Assembly: GCA_900074885.1 (NCBI GenBank) | Contig: FJUW01000011.1 | Coordinates: 558,001 to 622,000, forward strand | DNA: 64,000 nucleotides | Source of the DNA: Rhynchosporium graminicola | Taxonomy: Eukaryota > Ascomycota > Leotiomycetes > Helotiales > Ploettnerulaceae | Reading direction: 5' to 3' | Shown: one piece after another, positions 1 to 10,422 of the stretch | How the letters are laid out: each line of letters begins with the position of its first letter | Numbering within the stretch: position 1 is the first letter of the stretch | The notes under the pieces: model-generated | What the model was told of the DNA's origin: nothing | Databases searched by the model: none | The model's input: the letters and a program-made list of their open reading frames with translations, nothing else | Made by a program: the position numbers and the translations under genes

Positions 1-3000
1 CTATATACAGAGGGAATAGTAAGCGTATCGCTAGTATCTATCTAGCGTATTATACGTAAGTTAAGTATTATAGCGTATATAAGAGATTTCTATTTATTAA
101 TAAGAGTTATAAAAGCTCGAGGTACTATAATATTAAGGCTATCGGAGTCCTTTAAATTATAAGAGAACCTCTACTACTTATTCTTAAAGCTTATCTGAGG
201 ATCTATATCTTCTAACTATAGCTACCTTAATATTAGGTCTATACCTAGTATATCGATAACTCTTAGCCGAAGAGTATTGACTCTAGTCTATCTAATCGAA
301 TCGGCTATCTCTACCTAAGCGACTATAGTACTGAAGATAACGCTTTTATTCTATAAAAGTATCTAGAAAGTCCTTAGTCCTTTACTAGTAAGTTTAAGCT
401 CGTATTCTTTAGTAATTAGTCTTAATATAAAGTTATCTTCTACTCTACTATTAATAAGAGTAGTTATTAATTTCTACTTATCTTAGGATAGAATCTTTAT
501 TTAGATTTCTATCTTATTATTTAGTAAACCTAGTCCGGATATAGAAGATACTATAAGTTATAGCTTTTCTTAGCGTTTATCTTTAGTATTACTAGTATTT
601 GATTTTAAATAGTTCAGAGAGATATATCTATATTTATTATAAGAGTAGTACTAAACCTTAGAGATATCTTATCTTATTAGCTAATCTCTAATAAGTATAC
701 TATTTAGATCTTTTCTTCTTTCTTATCTTTATTAGCTCTTATCTTGTTAATCGTTAGTTCTTTACTAGTACTTATATAAGTTATCTTTCTTCGCGTTTAA
801 CTCTTTATATTTCTACTTTTTAAGTTCCTTTCATCTTTTATTATTATTAGTACTTCTAGATAAGGTATAAGTCTCTTAAAGAGTAATAGTAGAAATAACT
901 TAATCTTAGGTCTAAAGTCTATTAGCTTAACTATTCTCGACGATTTTCTAGCGAATCTCTAAGCGGATTTTATTAAATAAGATATCTTATAATTAGCGCT
1001 TAATAAAGAGTTCGAGTTATTTCTCTTTTTCTTTAAGGTAATTTATAAACTCCTTAATTAGTTAACTTAGCTTTTAGTAAGCGTTCTCGTAAGCCTATAA
1101 ATTAGCTACCTTTCGTAAGATAAGAAGTAGCTAGAGATTCGCTAGGAACTCTTTATAACTTTCCTAAGTTATCTTATAAAGAATATCTAGAGTATATTTC
1201 CTAAACTTTTCTTAAGCGTTCGCTAATTCCTTATAAAGTAGTATTACTACTTATTTAATCTTAACGAGATTAGTTAAGTACCCTTTAGTATTATAATCGA
1301 AGACTCGGTTATAAGCTTATAAGTACTTAGTAAGCTCTTTTTAGCTCTTACCCTTATATTCCGATAGAATTATATATTTACTTTTATCCTAGCGAGGAAT
1401 TAGCGATTCTTTAGGAGCTACTAATCGACTAGTATCTCTCTCTATACTTAGGGTAAGGTCTTCGGATATATAAGCTTAATAGAATTATACTCTTATAGTA
1501 GCTTCTAGAGAGTATTAAATAAAGTCTTTACTAAATATTTATTAGTACTTAATTATAAGGTTATCTAAGATATTATTCCGTTTCTTTAGCGATCGGAGTT
1601 TCTCTTATAGAACTAAAAGGTTATCTACTAGTATATCGCCGGGTATTATCTAAGCTCTAATAGAGTTATCTTAGAGTATAGGTCGGGTTAATATAGTAGA
1701 GGATTCTCCGCTTTAAGCTATTATAACTATTTAGGCTAACGTTAAGTAAAAGTAATTAGAATATAATAATTACTTAGTACGCTAAAGTAAATAAGTATAA
1801 TAGAATGATAGAATAGTCGCTAGAGGTTCGCTAGTAATAATCTAGTTAATATAGAAACTAATTACTAAGGAGAGAAAGTTCTTCTTTTCTCTCTAATTCT
1901 GAAATACAGGAGTAAGAGGCACTAGGCGCATAGACCTATTATATTATATATATTCGGATAGGGTTTGAAAACGTATTCCGAAGGTAACTTATCTTTATAT
2001 CGTCTTTCTAGCTCTCTCTTTTAGCGCTTAGTAGGAGTTCGTCGAATTCTAGCTAGTACTTATGCTAGGGCTATCTTATAGAGTGCTTTATATTCGTAAG
2101 CCGTTCGAGGGCCTTAGCTCGCTTATTACTATCTGCGAATATTTTATCGAGCTGCGCGAAGAAAGCTTCGGGGTCCTTATTATCTATCGGGCTTCCTCTC
2201 TCTTTGAAGTATCATATACGAGCTTATTTATACTATAAGAGAGTATTATAAATAGTATCTTAGTAATAGTTAGCAGAGAGAGATAGCCTTTAAGTAGAGC
2301 GCACGCGATAAGAACTTCTTAGTCTTAAGAGATAATCTCGAAAAGTATCTGCATATCTATCCTAAGTAAGTAGTATTTTTCTACTAGAGCCTAATAGTTC
2401 TCTATTAGAGCTCGACCGAGATACTATAAGAGACTCGATAAGAGTTTTTATTAAGGCACTCGAAGACGATAGATCTTTAGTATTATTAGATCTAGGCGCT
2501 TATCTAAGTCTTTTAGCCTCTAATGCCTCTAGGGTAGTACGCGTGTTTACTAGCTCGGTCTCTATTAGGAGCTAGCGCTCGTATATCTCTTATATAATAC
2601 GCTATAGTTTGTTATTAGAGTCCTCCTATTAAGAGCTTATATTCCCCGATAGGTTTATTTCGGTATCTGGCGTAAAAGCTATAGGAATAAGTCGGCTTAT
2701 TTTAATCGAACTTAATATTATAGGTAAGTAATACGTATATAGATAGTTAAGTATAGTATTTAAGAAGTTCGATATAGGAGAGAGTTAGGTTCTAGCCTAG
2801 CTCCGAAGGAAAACATGCGGGTGCCGCTAGGCTTAGTAAGCACAGGTATCGCCGGTGCTTAATCCTGGGGCTCGCCCCTTATAATAGCTATTTCTAAGGC
2901 CTTTGCAGAGTTATATAGAGGTATAGAGCATAAGAGCTTAAACCGCGTCGTTAGTAGCTAGATAAAGGAAAGGTCGGAGATTTATCAACTAGTAGAGAGT

Positions 3001-3183
3001 AGAGAGCAAGATAATAAGTCGTCGTACGATTAAGCTATTAATCAATAGAGTACTATAGTTCGTAGTTTTAAGTTAAATAAGAAAGAGGCAGTAAAAGCAG
3101 CTAGTCGTGCTGAAGCTGATTACGAAGAGTCTAGAGAATAGAGAGATAGTTAGTTCTCGTTAGCGTCTTTAAAGCGCGGGAAG
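1..3183. repeat. RIP-degraded transposon block, proximal part
   Basis: There is no ORF of 60 codons or more on either strand over this stretch. The sequence is very rich in TA dinucleotides and in the words TTA, CTA, TAG and TAT, and poor in CA/TG. This is the composition left by repeat-induced point mutation of multicopy DNA in Pezizomycotina. One segment (see the Gag relic) still reads as retroelement coding sequence in which stops replace expected Gln and Trp codons. A small GC-richer island at about 2810-2880 escaped or post-dates the mutation. I infer one or more old LTR retroelements, mostly in minus orientation, but cannot define their ends. Confidence 0.8.
1950..2210 (-). pseudogene. 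Retrotransposon Gag relic, RIP-inactivated
   Basis: Read on the minus strand from about 2196 downwards, the sequence gives a Gag/capsid-like stretch beginning GSPIDNKDPEAFFAQLDKIF and continuing through a basic ALERL segment. After two in-frame stops it reads EFDELLLSAK, then a stop, KDDIKISYLRN. This order (helix with an FFxQLxxxF pattern, then an EFDELxxxA helix, then DDxKIxYLR) is typical of fungal Ty3/gypsy Gag proteins. The stops sit where Gln or Trp codons are expected (CAG to TAG, TGG to TAG), as RIP would produce. No intact Gag remains. RT or integrase should lie toward coordinate 1 but I could not recognise them. Confidence 0.6.
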
Positions 3184-3188
3184 AAGAG

Positions 3189-3390
3189 TATGACGGCGCA
3201 TAGTATACGTGGCAGATACGGGCTAGTATCGGTGCCTTAGGCATACCCTCCTTATATATATAGAAGGTGCAGACTCCTTTAGAGCTCTATATCTTTCTGT
3301 TTCCTTTGTATTAGACTATATAAGATCGCTCCTAGCCTCTCTACTTATTTATTCTTGCTTATATACCGCCTTAAGTCTTATATTATTATA
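3189..3390 (+). repeat. Left LTR of the TRIM-like element
   Basis: A 202 bp direct repeat of 4399-4600. It shares the long identical stretch beginning ACGGCGCATAGTATACGTGG. Compared with the right copy it carries more T for C and A for G, for example CTTTAGAGCTCTA for CTTCAGAGCTCTG, so it looks the more heavily mutated of the pair. Confidence 0.8.
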
Positions 3391-3763
3391 TTAAATAGAA
3401 AGATTAAGACTACTAGGGATAGTATTAAATAATATCTCACTTAGAAAACTCGATTCGGACGTATAACTTAAAGGGAGCTCTTCGCTAAGTTATCTTTACT
3501 TACTTTAGATTTCGGAATCATACGGAAACAGTTAGTACTCTCTTTAACTTACGAATTCGATAGTTAGGTTTTCAAAATAGCTGAGATTCCAGAGATCTCT
3601 CGGATAGCTAGGAATTTAGACGTAATTCAGCCTTAGAAGCACTAGTATTACTGCGAAGTCACTCTCGGATACTTCGAAACTCGTTCCTTTATACGTACGA
3701 AATAAAATAGCAGACGAATTTTAGGTAGAAACTTCCCTATAGGCTCTATTATTTATTATCTTT

Positions 3764-4115
3764 TTATCCGACTTCAAGTTTCCGAAAGTAGCTCTAATAG
3801 CGAAAAATCTTACTTTTAGGCTAGGACGAAGTAGCTTATTACCCTAGCGGAAATTGCCGGAATTCGACTCGTAACCCCTATACCCTAGTATAATTTATTC
3901 CTCTTAGTAGAATCGACCTCCTTCTACTAGAATTATTCACTATCCTCTTATCTGACTTCAAGTTTCTGAAAGCAGCTCTAATAGTAAAAAACCTTACTTT
4001 TAGGCTAGGACGAAGTAGCTTATTAACTTAGCGGAAATTGCTAGAATCCGACTTATAATCCCTATACCCCGGTATAATTTATCTCTCTCGGCAGAATCGA
4101 CCTCCTTCTACTAGA
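3764..4115 (+). repeat. Internal tandem duplication, 184 bp period
   Basis: Copies at 3764-3932 and 3948-4115 share long blocks, including a common start at ACTTCAAGTTT, the run CTTACTTTTAGGCTAGGACG and a common end at CGACCTCCTTCTACTAGAA. The differences between them are mostly transitions. The duplication lies inside the TRIM-like element and takes up about a third of its interior. Confidence 0.75.
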
Positions 4116-4398
4116 ACCTTTAATTTAATACTTCCTATATCTACTTAACGAAGATATCCGACTCTCCTTGATCTTTTAGCTTCGTTAGAATTCGATTTAG
4201 ACCTCTCCTTCTTTCGTAACCTTTAAGTATTTCAATCACTCGCTTAGCCTTACTTATTTAGTAAAACTCGGTATCTACGGTTTCGGTTTAATAGAATAAT
4301 TAGAGGTTATTATATTTAATTGCGTTTTATACCTACTTTATTTCCTTTATTCGATTCTTCAAGGCTCGAGGGCGAGCTTTTATCTTAGAAAGGGGTAA

Positions 4399-4600
4399 TA
4401 TAACGGCGCATAGTATACGTGGCAGATACGGGCTAGTATCGGTGCCTTAGGCATACCCTCCTTATATATATAGAAGGTGCAGACTCCTTCAGAGCTCTGT
4501 ATCTTTCTGTTTCCTTCGTACAAGACAATATAAGATCGCTCATAGCCTCACTACTTGTTTATTCTTGCTTGTATACCGCCTTGAGTCTTGTGTCGTTATA
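4399..4600 (+). repeat. Right LTR of the TRIM-like element
   Basis: The second 202 bp copy, preceded by a polypurine tract and followed directly by the AAGAG target duplication. Its ends TATAAC and GTTATA are exact inverted repeats of each other. Confidence 0.8.
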
Positions 4601-4605
4601 AAGAG

Positions 4606-6420
4606 ACCTAGTAAAGAGAGGAGAGCTAAAGACGCTAACGAGAGCCCTAATCCGTTTAGAAGTAACGATAGCGATAATATAGATAGATTAATACCGCGTT
4701 TATCTTCTGTAGTATTATCTAGTCGTACTAGACCTCGGAAATAAGTAAGAAAAGACGATCTAGATAGTAATAGTAATAATAGGTCGGATGATATAGATAG
4801 ATTACTTATAGGGCATATGAGTCGGATAGTAGACTCTTTAGTAGCTCTAGCTCTAGCTATTACTACAGCTAATCTCTTACTTTATATAGATATTAATAAG
4901 CTATCTTCAAAGGTAGATAGAATAAGTAGTAATATTAACAGGTTAATAGCGATAATTCTAGCTAGGGATAATAATAGAGGTTTCGGCGCGGAATAACGTC
5001 TTCCGGGGTTAATAAGATATATAAGATATTCTTATACTTAGCTCTCTAGCTCTATAGCTATTCTACCTAATATAAATATTCTTTAATACTTATAGGCTAA
5101 ATTCTAAACTGATTCTGAGGTCTACGTAGACATATTATATAATTCTCTAGTAGTATAGCGACTATAAAGTGAGCAGTAACTAGCTATAGGCTAGTACTTA
5201 ACGCCTTTACAAAAGCTATATACGTCTAGTTATTCTATATCTTTCTAAATCCTTACTCTACTATAATTCTTACTAACGATAAGCTCTTATTAAAGGCCTT
5301 CTCCCTCTCTAATAGCGCTCGACGACCCCGCGGATATTAGTACGGATATATAATACCGAAAGCACTACTATACGCTGGATCTCTATATAAGTAGTACTTC
5401 TCCCGACCTTCAAATAACGCCTAGAGCTTCTCCTAATAACCCGATCTCCTCTATATACTCTAATCGTTCTCTATACTATAGAATAGCCCTATTAAAGATA
5501 AGATTATACTATCTAGGGTAATAACTACTTACTAATTCAGCTTATAGGCGCGTTTATAGCTAGAGTATATAGCACGCTAGTAAGCTTAATCTCTAGGTCT
5601 AGAATAGCCTTTAAATATACTATTAACGAAGCCCTATACTCCCCTGACGCTATTTACTAATTCTATAGCGTCTAAATAGCTCTGAAGTCTTGAATAATAA
5701 TAGAGGTTTCGGTGCTAGCTTAAGTAATCTGCGAATCGCAAGCTAAGGAATCGAATAGAGTTATTAAAGACTATACTTAGCTATAATAGAGATATTCGGA
5801 AGATATCTGCAAGCTAGTACTATCGCCTAGGGAAAGCTAGTCTAGTATATATAACATAAAGACTGATAAGAGGTTCGCAGGTATACTCGTTTCGATATTC
5901 GACCAGATCAAGGCGGAGAAGCGTAATAAGCTATTAGAGCTCAGATAGTAAGAATCGGAATGAAATTTGAACCTTTCTAGGCTCCTAGCGCTCTGGATTA
6001 AACGTACTATAGCGGTATAAGTATAGTTTTCGATACCCTAGAGCTCCTTTACTCCTCTTACGATGTCTCCTTCTCCGAAGCTATATAGCTAAAGTAAGTA
6101 TTATAACCGTCAATTTACGTCTTACTATCGCCTCTATAATACTCGTTATATAGCGTACTATATATAGCTTCATATCTAGCGATTCTATAATTCTAATATC
6201 ACGAAAATAGCGTCGATTTATTATAAATACCTCAAGCATAGGTCCCATATTAAACTACTACCTAAATAAGTATAGTTTTAATATAGCTAAGATATTAGCA
6301 GTACAGGGAATAAACTGTATTTTCCAAAGTGTTTCGAGCACCGAAAACACTCTATTATGCAAGACAATTATATAGGTTTGACTTATTAAATTAACATCTC
6401 TGACCCCGTCATACTAATTT
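4606..6420. repeat. RIP-degraded repeat block, distal part
   Basis: The same TA-rich, stop-dense composition continues beyond the LTR element. A word of about 20 bp (AATAATAGAGGTTTCGG) recurs at about 4973 and 5696. No coding similarity could be recovered with confidence. Composition returns to normal near 6400-6500, which I take as the edge of the repeat block. Confidence 0.65.
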
Positions 6421-8072
6421 TATGAGAGGAGGTAGATATAGGAGGTACCTTAGTCTTTAGATGCACTCGTCAAGTCACTGAGTTCTAGCTCACTGCGATT
6501 TACCTGCGGAGGCAGGGAGGTACAGGAGCTAAGTTTGGGCTCACCGCCTGGTTCTGAAACTCCGGATTGTGTGGGCAGAAAGAAAGCGGTGAACCTAGGT
6601 GAACTCAGAGCCTCTACCTCCGCATATGTGCACAGCGATTTAGCTGTGGCCTTGACCTAATCACACAAGCTACAACGTAAGAGATTATTCAAGTAATTGA
6701 TGATATATGTATTATAATGATTCTAGCCAGGGGTGCGCCCACGAAATACTAGGAAATACAAGGGTTATAAATAAAAGCAGCATTGCCAAGTATTTAATAC
6801 GCACTGATAGTGGAAATTTACATTTATTCGGCCATATACTTGATACAGGTGGCAAATAATATACCAAGTATACCTAGTCCCTGCAGCTTTTACTTGGTCC
6901 TAAACAAAAGGGCTTTTACACATATACTGTAGATTGTGGAGAAAATTCCAAAGTCTAAGTGAGTTGAGTGGAAGGTTGATATCTCGCCACTACCTAGGGT
7001 GTACGAGACCTACTGCAAATCTCTTTCGTACCTCTGTAAAGGAAGGGGTACACACAGATTGCTGCTGTACGGCCGATTATTTCCAATGCCTCGGAGAAAT
7101 TGGAACATTATTTTGCATAGCCCAACCAGGCAGAACGAAAGCGGTGAGCCATAATGTACCCTCTACACCTCCGTAGGTCTATAAAGGGGTCTTTGTCTGC
7201 TAGCAGAGCGTCGAGTTGCGTAAGAAAGAGGATGAAGGCTACTCAAGTAAGAGCAGGTAATAACAGCTTGAATTTGAGTAGTTGGATATTCGGAATATGC
7301 TGATTTATGTGATTTCTACAAGTTTACATCGCCCGGCATAAAGCAGCCACCTGTTTTAGGTTGTTGAGCCATGCAAAATAATGTTCCAATATTTCCGAGG
7401 TATTGGGAATAATTGGCCTTGCTGTACACGTGTTTGATATGAACCTTATTTTTTTGTACGACGTTTTATTCTTACTGTATACGCGTAGACGAGATGAACC
7501 TTTTTTACGCTGAGATTAGATTTATTGCTGTACGCGCGTACCATACGAATCTTCTTAAGAAGGGCGATTTATTGATTTAAAAAAGGTTCACGCGCACAGT
7601 AATCTTTGTCCACCAACTTTCGCCTACGTAATAAGTGTCGGAATCGTCTCAGGTGATAGCACCGAGAACATACAAGTATACGAATCATGTCTTACAGTAG
7701 TATCTTGAACTCTTATTCCTCGAGTAAGGAAAGCTTTGGTAAAGTGCATAGACAGCGAAGGTGTATTATTTGTCCCCTATACTAAGTACGAAGCATTTGC
7801 GAGAAAGGGTTGAAAGAGGTGTCCGAAACTCCATTTGTTTAGCTTTTCGTATTTAGACCCCTCTAAAATGTACAACAAAAGAATAATCAGTTAGCGACCA
7901 GGTAAAACTTCTTGCGCTTTAAGATTCAATAAACAAATGGAGGCTATATTGATGCGAGTATCTCTGAATACTTAGATAGAAGCAGTTTCCCGTCCCTACA
8001 CCGACACACCATTCGCTCAGTCCTTCTCTTCTCAGACACCATTTAATCTACCAGATCCGACTGATCGCAATA
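6420..8072. repeat. Gene-less stretch with a foldback repeat
   Basis: No convincing gene. An imperfect inverted repeat has arms at 7065-7130 and 7361-7427. Both contain TGCAAAATAATGTTCCAAT or its complement, and the arms are roughly 80 percent alike with a 230 bp loop. A degenerate direct repeat with the core GAAAGCGGTGARCC followed by CTCTACMCCTCCG lies at about 6574-6630 and 7132-7177. The whole looks like remains of MITE-type elements. The 80-codon ORF at 6934-7176 runs through one arm and is probably not a gene. Confidence 0.55.
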
Positions 8073-8451
8073 ATGAAGCTTATTATCCTCTCCACTCTAC
8101 TCATCCCTGGCGCTATCTCAGCAGCAATAAGCGATTCAGGTCTTGAGGTTCGCGCCGCTCCTGCATGCTTATATGAAATGTGAGGCATCATGTCTTAAAG
8201 GAAAACATTATATTAATCACGATGTATAGGACTATGCAAAACGGCTGGGGTACAACGGACTTGATCCCTTAACTCAGCGAAACTCCCCCCTCAAAGATGC
8301 CAGAGGATGGCCAATGGGATATTGCTCTGTTACATATGACCGTGGAAAGTCTGGCGATTGTACGAAATGGAAGCGAGTTGCGGGGCCTACCGGGACAAAC
8401 TGTGTAGCAGTCAAAACGCCGATGTCTTGTTTCGCCCCAACCACGCAATAA
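8073..8451 (+). CDS. Probable small secreted cysteine-rich protein
   Basis: The start at 8073 opens a typical signal peptide (MKLIILSTLLIPGAISA). It is followed by a short acidic pro-segment ending LEVRA and then Cys, a pattern common in secreted fungal proteins with a processing site after Arg. The proposed exons are 8073-8179 and 8304-8451, joined by a GTGAGG donor and a CCAG acceptor with CTTAACT as branch point. This gives 84 residues with five cysteines, four of them in the second exon (GYC, GDC, TNC, MSC), ending APTTQ. Another acceptor at 8229 is possible only with a poorer donor. Family unknown. The role (apoplastic or effector-like) is inferred only from size, signal and cysteines. 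Confidence 0.45.
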
Positions 8452-10422
8452 TTGGCAAGGTACACTTGACTGCCCTATAGCGAGTTCGACTGACTGTTTA
8501 CTTGAATACAGATCCGAGAAAAGGGGTTACAAACCAATCATGTCTTAGTGTCCTTAACCTTTGTTCCCTGACTAAGGAAGGCTTCAAGCAATTTTGCATA
8601 CAGCGCATGTACATCACTCGCCCTCTGACCCAAGAACACTGGCTTTCCTGCAACATTTATTTTCCTCGAGAGGTCGACGCTGGGATCGGACATATTCTAG
8701 AGATTTCGAGTTCTATTTATCATGAGTGAAAAGAGATAGGGACCTGTGAAATTCTTCTTAATAGTCTAGATTGAGTTGATCTCGGTGTATGGTTCTTTTT
8801 ACGAAGTTAGTGTTCATGGCCGTGGACCTCTTGTGACAGGGGTTTTTTGGGATTTGGGGTCTGAGGGTAACCTCTTTACCGCACTACTAAGATACTGCCT
8901 TAGAGGGGGGTTCGTCGCTTAGACAGATGTAAATAAAAAGCGAGGATAACAATTGATACTAATTCCTCTCATAAAGACTATATAAAGAAATTTGCGATAT
9001 TATATCGTAATTAGATGCAGCTCAATCTTACGATATCTCGCTCCTATATCCAAGAGGAAAGCTTTCTATATGAGAACTTCTAAAATCATGTTTCCTTAAA
9101 TAACAACAGTTCAGACCTCAATCCGCACTCCTAGCAGAGCAGCTTGGCTCTCAGGGACGTTCTTCCTATGCCTTAGAATCGCAGAAAGTGACCTTATAAG
9201 CAGGTAACATCGCTTCCCTTTCACTCCTCACGATTCCCGGCCCCCTCAACTCGCACACCTTCCCAAATCTCGAAGCCCATCCCAATACCCCTCATACACC
9301 TCCACCACATCCAAGTCCTCCACCGCCAACATCACCGCCCCCAAACTCACACCCCGCACCCTCGGCCTCGGCATCATCTTTCGGGAGACCAATTGCCTAG
9401 GCAAAGCCCAAAACCCTCGAGTCGCCCTCTTCATCGGCTTCGTATTCGCTATCAGAAAGCATACTCCTTACCCTCATCTTAACGTCACAGCTACACACTA
9501 TCTTACCACAGAGTCTGTACAACCTTATAGCTCTATTAACGATCGATACTGCGCCCTTAGTGGCGCTTGTTATAAATAGGGTATATAGGCAGTTAATTAC
9601 ATAGGGTGAAGGTTGTAGAGGAAGGGGGGGGGGGTAAATAAGCTACTAGACTATCTCAAGATTTAGCAATAAAAAGAGATCAGATTTAGACCTATCGAAG
9701 TCGAGTACGATTACTAAAAGATAATAGGATGGGCAAATACGAAACCGCAAGCTGATTGGAAGTTTTTCTAGATTGCTGAGGCAGTTTGAATTTCTCAAGT
9801 TTGCTAAATCGATCAAGTGCTAAAGTACGCCAGGAAGGAGAGTTTGGTATCGCTTGTATGTGTAGGCTTTGCAGCTTTTCACTGTTTATTCTCAAGCTCT
9901 GACCACAAACTTGACAGAAACCATTCAGGTTGAGTCCCTTCTTATTGGACACAGCAATACCACTTGCTATCGTCTGGTGTTTACTAAGTTCTGACTCGGA
10001 CTTGAGCGGTTTAGTGTTCGGGATTTGTTATGTTTCTCCCAGATAGATCACGACACTCAGTGCAATACCTCCTCCAATGCATCCGTAACTCCTGTCTAGC
10101 TGGAAGTAAATCTTTCGTAGATTCCTCTTATCTTTCAAGCCTGCATCATGCTTACATTCTTTTATCCTTCAAACCAAACTCCGAGCGAACTTCGCTTAAT
10201 CTGCCCCTGTCTAACGTCCAGCCACCATAGATCCTTGGCAACCCCTCCAATTTTTATGATCCGATGGCGGGGCAGGATTCGGAGGCCCGATGACTTTGTA
10301 CCAGTCATTGCTCATCACAGGAGGAAACGCGAAGGTACGCAACATCCTTACAGTCAACTTTTGAGTACATATATACATTCTGCTCAGACATCAAAGCTAA
10401 CATTGCGCCTAGAAAAATCAAT
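8452..10422. other. Intergenic, no gene recognised
   Basis: Only short overlapping ORFs occur, none with recognisable similarity. A C-rich and P/S-coding stretch at 9230-9440 is open on both strands, probably because of composition. A G homopolymer lies near 9626-9636. The last few hundred bases before 10423 should hold the promoter of the adenylosuccinate synthase gene, but no clear core element was seen. Confidence 0.5.

Larger units (their letters stand above)
3189..4600 (+). mobile_element. Non-autonomous LTR element (TRIM-like), complete, with TSD
   Basis: Two direct repeats of 202 bp (3189-3390 and 4399-4600) enclose a 1008 bp interior. The distal copy starts TATAACGG and ends CGTTATA, so its termini are inverted repeats. 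The element is flanked by an identical 5-bp target duplication, AAGAG, at 3184-3188 and 4601-4605. A purine run (AGAAAGGGG, 4387-4395) ends three bases before the distal LTR, as a polypurine tract should. The interior has no ORF and is too short for gag-pol, so I call it a terminal-repeat retrotransposon in miniature. Left-LTR differences from the right copy are largely C-to-T and G-to-A, consistent with RIP. No tRNA primer-binding site was recognised. Confidence 0.8.

Noticed and set aside
8502..8729. 75-codon ORF after the first secreted protein
   Set aside because: No domain, signal peptide or splice support.
9246..9434. 62-codon minus ORF and a matching open plus frame
   Set aside because: Both strands are open because of C-rich composition. 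No similarity is recognised.
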